A stretch of 64,000 nucleotides of DNA from assembly GCF_001458415.1 (NCBI RefSeq), contig NZ_CYSD01000012.1:372001-436000 (forward strand), written 5' to 3'. This DNA comes from Tritonibacter multivorans. Its GTDB lineage: Bacteria > Pseudomonadota > Alphaproteobacteria > Rhodobacterales > Rhodobacteraceae. Every line of letters begins with the position of its first letter. Positions within the stretch are counted from its first letter, which is position 1. The notes under the pieces are model-generated. The model saw only the letters and a list, made by a program, of their open reading frames with translations. It was not told where the DNA came from and ran no database searches. The position numbers were made by a program, and so were the translations under genes. Below, one piece after another: positions 1-7,579 of this stretch.

Positions 1-5
1 ATCAC

Positions 6-614
6 CTAAGGCGCGGGATCGTCGCTGCCGTCTTTCTGCCGTGCCCGATGCGCGGCCGCTTTGGCGCGATTGCCGCAGATCGCCATGGAACACCAGCGCC
101 GACGATTGTTGCGGCTGGTGTCCAGAAACCGGAAATCACACCCCGGCCCATCGCAGGTCTTCAGGCGGTCGGCGTCCGCTTCGCTGATCAGGCGTGCCAT
201 GTGATAGGACAGGATCGCCAAAAGATCCTCGGCGGTTTCAGTGCGCAGGTCTTCTTTCAGAACCGGCACGCCCTCTTCCATCTCCAATCGACAGCGCAGC
301 TCTCCGGCGGCGATGTTCTGATTCAATAGCAGCACCAGATCGTCCCCCACCCCTTTGCTGCGGTAGGTTTCGCGGATGGTGCGGGCGAGCGCCGCAGCGA
401 TTTTCAGATCCACCGCAGGCAGGCCGGACAGCTGGGCTGTCTGCTCTTCGGTCAAAAACCCCGCCGCGCGCATCCAGCACAGCAGTTCTTCGCCGGTCTC
501 CAACCAGTCCATATGCGTCCCGTAAGGCGCGCCGCAGGAGTTCAGAATCTCCAGACCCGGATGATCGGCAATCAGCTGCGGCGGCGGCAGGGTGCTTTGG
601 GGGGCTTTGGTCAC
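6..614 (-). CDS. CGNR zinc-finger (ABATE-type) protein
   Basis: Protein of about 202 residues. The last 45 residues hold a CGNR zinc finger: a C-x4-C pair followed by an Arg-rich stretch and the RRWCSMAICGNR signature that names the family. The N-terminal part matches the ABATE/ginkbilobin-like region usual in such proteins, which are thought to be stress-related nucleic-acid-binding regulators. GTG at 614 is chosen because AAGGAG lies 7 nt upstream; the frame stays open to a TTG at 635. It is divergent from the azoreductase gene, with a repeated motif between them, so it may regulate that gene. Family assignment is firm; the DNA-binding role is inference. Confidence 0.8.
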   Translation of the reverse strand: MTKAPQSTLPPPQLIADHPGLEILNSCGAPYGTHMDWLETGEELLCWMRAAGFLTEEQTAQLSGLPAVDLKIAAALARTIRETYRSKGVGDDLVLLLNQNIAAGELRCRLEMEEGVPVLKEDLRTETAEDLLAILSYHMARLISEADADRLKTCDGPGCDFRFLDTSRNNRRRWCSMAICGNRAKAAAHRARQKDGSDDPAP

Positions 615-680
615 TTGCGCTCTCCTTACGGTCAACCGTCCCGCGCGATCACAGCGGTTTCACATTCGCGTTGGATCAGG

Positions 681-734
681 CGTAACCGTCTAAATCTGTT
701 TTGACAAGTTACTCGGGCCTACGTAACCGTCTAA
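681..734. promoter_or_regulatory. Direct-repeat operator over the azoreductase promoter
   Basis: The 13-mer CGTAACCGTCTAA occurs twice, at 681-693 and 722-734, 41 bp apart (about four helical turns, same face). Between them is a perfect -35 TTGACA (701-706); with a 17-bp spacer the -10 (TAACCG, 724-729) falls inside the second repeat. A related inverted element, TAACTGGTTAC, follows at 743-753. This is the expected layout for a repressor site controlling the gene starting at 774. The binding protein is unknown; the divergent CGNR protein is an obvious candidate. Confidence 0.55.
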
Positions 735-773
735 GTGCAATTTAACTGGTTACCCAAATGTCAGGAGACCCCC

Positions 774-1388
774 ATGTCGAAACTGCTCCATATCCTTGCC
801 TCGCCCCGCGGGGCCGAGTCGAAATCCAATGCGCTGGCTGCCGCCTTTGTCGCCCGCCAGCAAGCCGAAGATCCGACGCTCGACGTTGACCGGCTCGACC
901 TCTGGGCCGAAGACCTGCCCGCCTTTGACGGCGACCCGGCCGCCGCCAAGATGACGTTCTTTGGGGTCGGTGAAATGGATCCGGTCAAGGCGCGCGCCTG
1001 GGATCAGGTGGCGTCGATCACCCAGCGGTTCCTTGAGGCCGATCACATTGTCCTGGGTGTGCCCATGTGGAACGGCGGCGTGCCCTATAGGCTGAAGCAT
1101 TATATCGACATTATCACCCAGCCGGGCATGCTGTTCGGCTTTGATCCAGAACGCGGGTATTTCGGCCTGCTGGAGGGCAAACGCGCCACCGTGATCACCA
1201 CCAGCGGCGTCTGGGCGCCGGGGGCGGATGCGAAATACGGCGCTGATTTCCACTCGAACTATCTGGAGTGGTGGCTGAACACGATCGGCATCACCGATGT
1301 TCAGATGGTGCGCTTCCAGCCCTCGCTGCTGAGCGCGGACCCGCAGGCGGGCTATGATGCGGCGCTGGCGCAGCTGAACGCGCTTTGA
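774..1388 (+). CDS. azoR: FMN-dependent NADH-azoreductase (AzoR/AcpD family)
   Basis: A 204-residue flavodoxin-like quinone/azo reductase. The N-terminal SPRGAESKSNALA loop (about residues 9-21) is the FMN-phosphate-binding element, and PMWNGGVPYRLKHYID near residue 100 is the conserved active-site segment of the family. These enzymes use NADH to reduce quinones and azo compounds by two electrons and protect against electrophile stress. The ATG at 774 is preceded by AGGAG; the open frame upstream to 735 carries no better start. Single gene with its own terminator. The repeat-flanked promoter suggests inducible expression. Confidence 0.88.
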   Translation: MSKLLHILASPRGAESKSNALAAAFVARQQAEDPTLDVDRLDLWAEDLPAFDGDPAAAKMTFFGVGEMDPVKARAWDQVASITQRFLEADHIVLGVPMWNGGVPYRLKHYIDIITQPGMLFGFDPERGYFGLLEGKRATVITTSGVWAPGADAKYGADFHSNYLEWWLNTIGITDVQMVRFQPSLLSADPQAGYDAALAQLNAL

Positions 1389-1410
1389 TCACCCTATATA
1401 TACAGTACAG

Positions 1411-1440
1411 AAACAGGGGGCTCCGGCCCCCTGTTTCGTT
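1411..1440 (+). terminator. Rho-independent terminator after azoR
   Basis: AAACAGGGGG (1411-1420) pairs with CCCCCTGTTT (1427-1436) across a 6-nt loop, followed by a short T-rich tail, 23 bp after the azoR stop. Confidence 0.75.
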
Positions 1441-1482
1441 AGGCCTGTTATAATATCGCAGCGATTTGGGCTTGGAATTAAG

Positions 1483-1497
1483 TTAGAATGGTTCTAA
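1483..1497. promoter_or_regulatory. Irr-type (ICE-like) iron-control palindrome upstream of nfuA
   Basis: TTAGAATGGTTCTAA is a perfect 6-3-6 palindrome. It matches the form of the Irr/ICE box described for alphaproteobacterial iron-responsive Fur-family regulators (TTAGAA-N3-TTCTAA type). It sits next to a possible -35 (TTGACT, 1501-1506), with a weak -10 (CATATC, 1524-1529) 17 bp on, just before the Fe-S carrier gene nfuA. A second short palindrome, CTTGACTTCAAG (1500-1511), abuts it. The match to the known motif is from memory, not a scan. Confidence 0.6.
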
Positions 1498-1554
1498 AAC
1501 TTGACTTCAAGCGCGTCCGAACGCATATCGGAAGCACAAACGCGGAGATCCCTT

Positions 1555-2118
1555 ATGTTCATCCAGACCGAATCCACGCCGAACCCGGCGACGCTGAAAT
1601 TCCTGCCCGGCCAAACCGTTCTGGAAGCGGGCACCGCTGATTTCCCCTCCTCCGAGGCGGCAGGTACCTCGCCGCTGGCCACCCGCATCTTTGCGGTGGA
1701 CGGCGTCACCGGCGTGTTCTTTGGCAATGACTTTGTCACCGTCACCAAAGCCGAAGGCATTGAGTGGGACCACATCAAACCCGCCATCCTTGGCGCGGTG
1801 ATGGAACATTTCCAATCCGGCCAGCCGGTGATGGCCGCAGGCGAAACGCAGGCCTCGGGCCACGCCGAACACACCGGCGAAGATGGCGAGATCGTCAACC
1901 AGATCAAGGAACTGCTGGACAGCCGCGTGCGCCCGGCCGTGGCCCAGGACGGCGGCGACATCACCTTCCACGGCTTTGACCGCGGTGTGGTGTATCTGCA
2001 CATGCAGGGCGCCTGTGCCGGTTGCCCGTCTTCGACGCTGACCCTGAAAATGGGCATCGAGAACCTGCTGCGTCATTATATCCCTGAAGTAACCGAGGTC
2101 CGCCCGGTTGCCGTCTGA
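1555..2118 (+). CDS. nfuA: NfuA-type iron-sulfur cluster carrier (NifU family)
   Basis: 187 residues. An N-terminal Nfu domain (about 1-86) begins FIQTESTPNPATLKF, the family hallmark. A C-terminal NifU-like domain (about 112-182) carries the CAGC (C-x2-C) motif that holds a [4Fe-4S] cluster at a dimer interface. It delivers Fe-S clusters to client enzymes; clients in this window could include SdhB. ATG 1555 has GGAGAT upstream; the frame is open to 1501 without a better start. An Irr-like box lies 58 bp upstream, consistent with iron-dependent control. The downstream GFA gene overlaps its 3' end by 11 bp. Confidence 0.92.
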   Translation: MFIQTESTPNPATLKFLPGQTVLEAGTADFPSSEAAGTSPLATRIFAVDGVTGVFFGNDFVTVTKAEGIEWDHIKPAILGAVMEHFQSGQPVMAAGETQASGHAEHTGEDGEIVNQIKELLDSRVRPAVAQDGGDITFHGFDRGVVYLHMQGACAGCPSSTLTLKMGIENLLRHYIPEVTEVRPVAV

Positions 2119-2554
2119 GGCAACAGGCAAGACCTACACGGCGCGCTGCTATTGTGGCGCGTCCCGCCTGACGCTTTCGGCCGCGCCTTTGACCGCCGCC
2201 TTTTGCCACTGTGCGGATTGCAGACGATGGACAGGGGCGCCCGTGGGCGCCTTTGTTGCATTTGAAGCCACCGCTTTGCAGACGGATCTGGGCCCCGGTG
2301 TGTCCCATTCCCCCGGCGTCGCGCGCTGGAACTGCTCCAAATGCGGCTCCCCACTGGCGGCGACATTCGATTATCTGCCCGGGCAGGTCTATGTGCCCAT
2401 CGGCATTCTGGACCAAGCCGCCGAGATTGCGCCGGAACACCACTGTCACAGCCAGTCCGCCCTGCCGTGGCTGCATATACACGACGGGTTGCCACATGAC
2501 GCGGGCTCTGCCAGAGAGCGGTTGAACGCTGCTAACAAGGATCCCTCCGAATGA
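2108..2554 (+). CDS. GFA-family zinc protein (glutathione-dependent formaldehyde-activating-like)
   Basis: 148 residues with the Mss4-like GFA zinc fold: a CYCG motif near the N-terminus, CHCADC around residue 33 and CSKCGSPL around residue 76. The family includes a protein once linked to S-hydroxymethylglutathione formation, but most members have no proven reaction. The start is taken as TTG 2108, inside the end of nfuA, with GAGG about 10 nt upstream; no ATG precedes the first Cys motif. Its stop overlaps the tsaB start (ATGA), so it sits inside an nfuA-tsaB-rimI transcription unit. Confidence 0.75.
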   Translation: MPSEATGKTYTARCYCGASRLTLSAAPLTAAFCHCADCRRWTGAPVGAFVAFEATALQTDLGPGVSHSPGVARWNCSKCGSPLAATFDYLPGQVYVPIGILDQAAEIAPEHHCHSQSALPWLHIHDGLPHDAGSARERLNAANKDPSE

Positions 2555-3147
2555 CATCGACGCCGCTGGTTCTTGGATTTGACACCTCTGGCCCCCATTG
2601 CGCCGCCGCCCTGTTGCGTGGCGCGGATGTGCTGGTGAACCGGGTCGAAGAGATGGGCCGCGGTCAGGCAGAGCGTCTGATGGTGCTGCTGGAAGAGGTG
2701 CTGGCCGAGGCTGGTGTCACGTGGAACAATCTGGATGCGATTGGCGTGGGCGTGGGCCCCGGCAATTTCACCGGCATCCGCATTTCCGTCTCGGCCGCGC
2801 GGGGGCTGGCGCTGGGTCTGGATATTCCTGCGGTCGGCGTCGATGGGTTTGACGCAAGGGCCGCAGAGGGCGAGCTGGCCGCCGTGCCCGCCCCGCGCGA
2901 TCAGCTCTATGCCGCGCTCGGGGATCAGGCACCGCGTCTGATGCCACGTGAGGAGGCCGAGGACGCCGCGCGCGATGCCGGGCTGACCTGTGCGCCCATG
3001 GCCACGCCCCCCGGTATTGCCGTTGCGATTGCCCGCGACGCGATGGCGCGGTTTGAAACTGAGACAGACGCCCCTGCACCGCTGTACCTGCGCGCCGCAG
3101 ATGCCGCGCCGTCGTCGGACCAGCCGCCCGCGCTGATCGATGGCTGA
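2551..3147 (+). CDS. tsaB: tRNA threonylcarbamoyladenosine biosynthesis protein TsaB
   Basis: 198 residues, ASKHA/Gcp fold. The N-terminal LGFDTSGPHCAAALL strand-loop and the VGVGPGNFTGIRISVSAARGL segment around residue 67 are the TsaB signature. TsaB is the non-catalytic partner of TsaD in making t6A37 on ANN-decoding tRNAs. It starts in an ATGA overlap with the GFA gene and overlaps rimI by 8 bp; tsaB-rimI is a common bacterial pair. At 198 residues it is slightly short for the family. Confidence 0.9.
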   Translation: MTSTPLVLGFDTSGPHCAAALLRGADVLVNRVEEMGRGQAERLMVLLEEVLAEAGVTWNNLDAIGVGVGPGNFTGIRISVSAARGLALGLDIPAVGVDGFDARAAEGELAAVPAPRDQLYAALGDQAPRLMPREEAEDAARDAGLTCAPMATPPGIAVAIARDAMARFETETDAPAPLYLRAADAAPSSDQPPALIDG

Positions 3148-3574
3148 GCTGCTGTTGCCTGCGCAGGCGGCGGATCTGGCCGCCACCCACAAGGCCGCGT
3201 TCACCCAGTCCCGCCCTTGGTCTGAAACCGAGATCGCCGATCTTCTGGACGATCGCTTTACCTTTGGCATTGGTGATGCGCGCTGCTTTGCGATTGTGCG
3301 GGTGATTGCGGGCGAAGCGGAACTGCTGACCCTTGCCACCCATCCCGACCACCAAAGACAGGGTTTGGCGCGCGCCCTAATGCCGCTTTGGCAGGCAGAG
3401 GCGCAGGCGCGTGACGCTACGGAAGTGTTTCTGGAAGTGGCAGAGGATAATGTTAGCGCACAACAGTTGTACCTGAGGGACGGATTCGCTCTTTTCGCGC
3501 GCCGCAAAGCCTATTATGCGCGACGCGGGGCGGCGCCTGTCGATGCATTGCTGATGAAACGTGCGTTTCTTTAA
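3140..3574 (+). CDS. rimI: Ribosomal protein S18-alanine N-acetyltransferase RimI
   Basis: 144-residue GNAT. The core LLTLATHPDHQRQGLARALM contains the acetyl-CoA pyrophosphate loop (Q-x-x-G-x-A form), followed by EVFLEVAEDNVSAQQLYLRDGF, typical of RimI. It acetylates the N-terminal Ala of ribosomal protein S18. It overlaps the end of tsaB by 8 bp, so translation is probably coupled. The assignment among GNATs rests on the tsaB context and the LEVAEDN motif. Confidence 0.85.
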   Translation: MAELLLPAQAADLAATHKAAFTQSRPWSETEIADLLDDRFTFGIGDARCFAIVRVIAGEAELLTLATHPDHQRQGLARALMPLWQAEAQARDATEVFLEVAEDNVSAQQLYLRDGFALFARRKAYYARRGAAPVDALLMKRAFL

Positions 3575-3599
3575 GGAAATTGCGCGGATATTCGACCGG

Positions 3600-3622
3600 A
3601 TGGTCAAAAAACTGTTGACCAT
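3600..3622. promoter_or_regulatory. Candidate operator/promoter of the nucleoside-type ABC importer
   Basis: A perfect inverted repeat ATGGTCA (3600-3606) / TGACCAT (3616-3622) with a 9-nt spacer overlaps a possible -35 (TTGACC, 3615-3620), about 120 bp before the binding-protein gene. Another TTGAC occurs at 3656. A repressor responding to a nucleobase or nucleoside is plausible but not shown. Confidence 0.35.
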
Positions 3623-3740
3623 TTCGGAAAGCCGCACGCTAAATCGCCCTATAACTTGACCTAGGCCATTGCCGGGCGCGCCCGCATGGCACAGGATAAA
3701 AGGGTCTTTAAAGACCGGAACAAGACTTGGGAGTACGTGA

Positions 3741-4736
3741 ATGACCCTCTTCAAAACGCTTATGGGCGCGGCCGCAACCGTTGCCCTGACCGCAGGCGCA
3801 GCACTGGCCGATCCGGCCGTTATCTTTGACCTCGGTGGCAAATTCGACAAATCCTTCAACGAAGCCGGCTACAATGGTGCCGAGCGTTGGGCGAAAGAAA
3901 CCGGCGGCAAGTATCTGGAAATCGAACTGAAGTCCGAAGCCCAGCGTGAGCAGGCCCTGCGCCGCTTTGCCGAAACCGGTGCAAACCCGATCATCACCAT
4001 GGGTTTCGCCATGAGCGCGCCGCTGGCTGAAGTTGTGGGCGACTATCCCGACACCACCTTCGTCACCATCGACGGCTGGGTTCAGGCGCCGAACGTGCAC
4101 GTGATCGGCTTCTCCGAGCAGGAAGGTTCCTATCTGGTTGGTATGCTGGCGGCACAGGCCTCCAAGACCGGCACCGTTGGCTTCATCGGTGGCATGGACA
4201 TCCCGCTGATCCGTCGCTTTGCCTGCGGTTACGCAGAAGGCGCGAAGGCTGTGAACCCCGATGCAACCGTCATCGCCAACATGACCGGCACCACGCCGAC
4301 CGCATGGAACGACCCGGTTAAAGGCTCTGAGCTGACCAAAGCACAGATCGCACAGGGCGCGGACGTTGTGTACGCCGCTGCTGGCGGCACCGGTGTTGGT
4401 GTTCTGCAGACCGCCGCAGACGAAGGCATCCTGTCCATCGGCGTTGACAGCAACCAGAACCACCTGCACCCGGGCAAGGTCCTGACCTCCATGCTGAAGC
4501 GCGTTGACGTTGCCGTCTATGAGGTGCTGAAAGCAGGCGACGCGCTGGAGCCGACCATCCAGACCCTCGGCCTGGCCGAAGACGGTGTTGGCTACGCGCT
4601 GGACGACAACAACGCTGCGCTGATCTCTGACGAGATGAAAGCATCCGTTGAAGACGCAAAAGCAAAAATCATCGCCGGTGACGTGAGCGTTCACAACTAC
4701 ACCAGCGACGACAGCTGCCCGGCTCTGAGCTTCTAA
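3741..4736 (+). CDS. BMP-family ABC transporter substrate-binding protein (probable purine nucleoside)
   Basis: 331 residues with a cleavable signal peptide (MTLFKTLMGAAATVALTAGAALA, cleavage near residue 23). The mature start DPAVIFDLGGKFDKSFNEAGYNGAERW matches the PnrA/Med/BmpA periplasmic-binding family, which binds nucleosides. It is the first gene of a four-gene importer and is separated from the ATPase gene by two strong hairpins, a usual way of making binding protein in excess. It is followed by the ATPase (4943) and permeases (6485, 7579). Nucleoside specificity is inferred from the family. Confidence 0.87.
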   Translation: MTLFKTLMGAAATVALTAGAALADPAVIFDLGGKFDKSFNEAGYNGAERWAKETGGKYLEIELKSEAQREQALRRFAETGANPIITMGFAMSAPLAEVVGDYPDTTFVTIDGWVQAPNVHVIGFSEQEGSYLVGMLAAQASKTGTVGFIGGMDIPLIRRFACGYAEGAKAVNPDATVIANMTGTTPTAWNDPVKGSELTKAQIAQGADVVYAAAGGTGVGVLQTAADEGILSIGVDSNQNHLHPGKVLTSMLKRVDVAVYEVLKAGDALEPTIQTLGLAEDGVGYALDDNNAALISDEMKASVEDAKAKIIAGDVSVHNYTSDDSCPALSF

Positions 4737-4750
4737 GCGAAAGTCTTTCG

Positions 4751-4848
4751 CCCTGAAGCGAGAAAATCAGTGTGACGCAACGCTTGATTCCGCTTCAGGG
4801 CTTTGCATCATGGCCCGGAGGTCGTAATAGCACGGCCTCCGGGTTTGT
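4751..4848 (+). terminator. Two intra-operon hairpins after the binding-protein gene
   Basis: Hairpin 1: GCCCTGAAGCG (4751-4761) pairs perfectly with CGCTTCAGGGC (4792-4802) over a 30-nt loop, followed by TTT. Hairpin 2: CCCGGAGG (4815-4822) pairs with CCTCCGGG (4837-4844), followed by TTTGT. They probably act as partial terminators or 3'-end stabilisers that leave the binding-protein transcript more abundant than the transporter transcript. Confidence 0.6.
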
Positions 4849-4942
4849 ATTTCCCAAACCCGGAACATGCGAAGTAACTAACTGGCGCGGCGCGACCCGG
4901 CTCCGTTAGCGCAACCGGTGATGAGGTGACAGGGGAGCCCAC

Positions 4943-6484
4943 ATGACGGCACCAGCAATCCAACTCAAAGGCATTTCCAAAGCCTTTGGCCCCGTCCAGG
5001 CAAACAAGGACATTTCCATCAGCGTAGCCCCCGGCTCTATCCATGGTATCATTGGGGAGAACGGTGCGGGCAAATCGACGCTGATGAGCATTCTGTACGG
5101 CTTTTACAAAGCCGACAAAGGTGAGATTTGGATCAAGGGCAATCGCACCGAGATCCCCGACAGCCAGGCCGCAATTGCGGCCGGTATTGGCATGGTGTTC
5201 CAGCACTTCAAGCTGGTCGAGAACTTTACTGTTCTGGAAAACATCGTGCTGGGCGCCGAAGACAGCGGCATGCTGATGCCGTCCCTGTCGCGCGCCCGCA
5301 AAGAGCTGAAGGCGCTGGAAGAAGAATACGAGCTTTACGTTGATCCCGATGCCCGCATCGATGAGATCGGCGTTGGCATGCAGCAGCGTGTGGAAATCCT
5401 GAAGGCGCTCTATCGCAAAGCGGAAATCCTGATCCTCGATGAACCCACCGGCGTGCTGACCCCGGCAGAGGCGGACCAGCTGTTCCGCATTCTGGACCGT
5501 CTGCGGTCGGAAGGGAAAACCATCCTGCTGATCACGCATAAAATGCGTGAGATCATGGAATATACCGACACCGTGTCGGTGATGCGCCGTGGCGAGATGA
5601 CCGCAACCGTGAAGACCGCCGAAACCAGCCCGGAAGAGCTGGCAGAGCTGATGGTGGGCCGCAAGGTTCTGCTGCAGGTCGACAAAGTGCCCGCGAAACC
5701 GGGCAAGCCTATTCTCGAAATCCAAAATCTGTCGGTCACCGACAGCATGGGGGTGGAGCGGGTCAAAGGCATTGATTTGCAGGTCCGCGCAGGCGAGATT
5801 CTGGGCATTGCTGGCGTTGCAGGCAACGGCCAGTCGGAACTCCTTGAGGTGCTGGGCGGTATGCGCGCTGATCGGGGTCGCATTTCCGGTTCCGTGAAAC
5901 TGCACGGGTCTGAGCTGCCGATGACCGGTGCGGGGTCGGATGCCCGTGCGCGCCGTGACGCCCATATTGGCCACGTCCCCGAAGACCGTCAGGCCGAAGG
6001 TCTGATCATGGACTTCCACGCCTGGGAAAACGTCGCCTTTGGCTACCACCGGGACCCGGCTTATAACGCGGGCCTGTTGATGGACAATGCCGCCCTGCGC
6101 GCCGACACAGAGCGCAAGATGGAGAAGTTCGACGTGCGCCCGCCGCTGCCGTGGCTGGCTGCGAAAAACTTCTCGGGCGGCAACCAGCAGAAGATCGTAG
6201 TTGCGCGCGAAATCGAGCGCAATCCGGATCTCCTGCTGATCGGTCAGCCGACCCGTGGCGTCGACATTGGCGCAATTGAATTTATCCACCAGCAGATCGT
6301 AGAGCTGCGCGACGCGGGCAAGGCCATCTTGCTGGTGTCGGTGGAACTGGAAGAGATCCTGTCGCTGTCTGACCGGGTCGCTGTGATGTTTGACGGCAAG
6401 ATCATGGGCGAACGCGCCGCAGATCAAACCGATGAAAAAGAACTCGGCCTGATGATGGCCGGCGTCGCGGGGGAGGCCGCGTAA
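4943..6484 (+). CDS. ABC importer ATPase, duplicated domain (BMP/nucleoside type)
   Basis: 513 residues with two fused nucleotide-binding domains, as in RbsA/NupA. Domain 1 has an intact Walker A (GENGAGKST, residues 38-46), a degenerate signature (VGMQQRVEI) and Walker B ILILDEPT. Domain 2 has a degenerate Walker A (GVAGNGQSE) and a good signature (FSGGNQQK). That asymmetry is normal for this class. It energises uptake with the two permeases downstream. ATG 4943 has GGGGAG upstream; the stop touches the first permease start. Confidence 0.9.
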   Translation: MTAPAIQLKGISKAFGPVQANKDISISVAPGSIHGIIGENGAGKSTLMSILYGFYKADKGEIWIKGNRTEIPDSQAAIAAGIGMVFQHFKLVENFTVLENIVLGAEDSGMLMPSLSRARKELKALEEEYELYVDPDARIDEIGVGMQQRVEILKALYRKAEILILDEPTGVLTPAEADQLFRILDRLRSEGKTILLITHKMREIMEYTDTVSVMRRGEMTATVKTAETSPEELAELMVGRKVLLQVDKVPAKPGKPILEIQNLSVTDSMGVERVKGIDLQVRAGEILGIAGVAGNGQSELLEVLGGMRADRGRISGSVKLHGSELPMTGAGSDARARRDAHIGHVPEDRQAEGLIMDFHAWENVAFGYHRDPAYNAGLLMDNAALRADTERKMEKFDVRPPLPWLAAKNFSGGNQQKIVVAREIERNPDLLLIGQPTRGVDIGAIEFIHQQIVELRDAGKAILLVSVELEEILSLSDRVAVMFDGKIMGERAADQTDEKELGLMMAGVAGEAA

Positions 6485-7579
6485 ATGGACAAGATGCCAA
6501 AATGGGCCGATGTGGTGCTGATCCCGGTGATCAGCATCCTGCTGGCCGCACTCATTTCCGCCCTTGTGATCCTCGCAATTGGCGAAAACCCCGTTGAGGC
6601 GCTGAACCTGATGGTCAATGGCGCGCTCGGCTCCACCTATGGCTGGGGCTATACGCTTTATTATGCCACCAACTTCATGTTCACAGGTCTGGCTGTGGCC
6701 GTGGCGGCCCATGCGGGTCTGTTCAACATCGGTGGCGAAGGTCAGGCGATGCTGGGTGGTCTTGGCGTGGCGCTGTTCTGCCTGTATCTGCCCCTGCCCC
6801 ATTGGACCATTGCGCTGGTTGTGGCGGCTGTGGGTGCGGGCCTGTTTGGCGCGGCCTGGGCGGCGATCCCCGCTTACCTGCAAGCCAAACGCGGCAGCCA
6901 CATTGTGATCACCACCATCATGTTCAACTTCATCGCGTTTTCCGTGCTGAACTACATGCTGGTTGAGGTGCTGAAACCCCAAGGCGCAATGGACCCGGCA
7001 TCGGCCAAGTTCCCGGCCGCGACCCATCTGCCGTCGCTGCATGACATTCTGGCGCCGATCGGGATCGAGTTCTCCAAATCCGCACCGGCCAACGTGACCC
7101 TGTTTGTGGCGCTGGCGGCCTGTGTGTTTGTCTGGGCGCTGATCTGGCGCACGCCGCTGGGGTACGAGATCCGCGCGCTGGGTAAATCCGAGCCCGCAAC
7201 CCGTTACGCCGGTATTTCTTCGGTGCGCATCATTATGATCACCATGCTGATCTCGGGCGCGCTTTGCGGTCTGATGGCGATCAACAATGTGATGGGCGAA
7301 GCGGAACGTCTGGTTCTGAACGCCACCGAAGGCGCGGGCTTTATCGGCATCGCTGTGGCCCTGATGGGGCGCAACCACCCGGTGGGTGTGTTCCTTGCTG
7401 CGATCCTCTTTGGGTTCCTGTACCAGGGCGGCGCAGAGCTGGCGCTGTGGTCGTCGATCCCGACCGAGCTGATCGTGGTCATTCAGGCGCTTGTCATCCT
7501 GTTCACCGGCGCGCTGGACAATATGGTCCGGATGCCGATTGAAAAACTCTTCCTCGCGTTTCGGAAGGAGAAAGCCTGA
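6485..7579 (+). CDS. ABC transporter permease 1 (BMP/nucleoside type)
   Basis: 364 residues, about eight to ten hydrophobic segments, BPD_transp_2 family (RbsC/NupP-like). The loop with ALGKSEPATRYAGIS near residue 230 is the cytoplasmic coupling region that contacts the ATPase. ATG 6485 follows directly on the ATPase stop. It overlaps the next permease by one base (TGATG), indicating coupled translation and a heterodimeric channel. Confidence 0.88.
   Translation: MDKMPKWADVVLIPVISILLAALISALVILAIGENPVEALNLMVNGALGSTYGWGYTLYYATNFMFTGLAVAVAAHAGLFNIGGEGQAMLGGLGVALFCLYLPLPHWTIALVVAAVGAGLFGAAWAAIPAYLQAKRGSHIVITTIMFNFIAFSVLNYMLVEVLKPQGAMDPASAKFPAATHLPSLHDILAPIGIEFSKSAPANVTLFVALAACVFVWALIWRTPLGYEIRALGKSEPATRYAGISSVRIIMITMLISGALCGLMAINNVMGEAERLVLNATEGAGFIGIAVALMGRNHPVGVFLAAILFGFLYQGGAELALWSSIPTELIVVIQALVILFTGALDNMVRMPIEKLFLAFRKEKA

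Noticed and set aside
1191-1198. GTGATCAC inside azoR (another at about 6905 in a permease)
   Set aside because: Single, unpaired and in coding sequence, arising from Val-Ile-Thr codons; not comparable to the paired promoter sites.
1500-1511. CTTGACTTCAAG as an Iron-Rhodo/IscR-type box
   Set aside because: I cannot recall the consensus well enough to claim a match; noted only as a second palindrome next to the Irr-like box.
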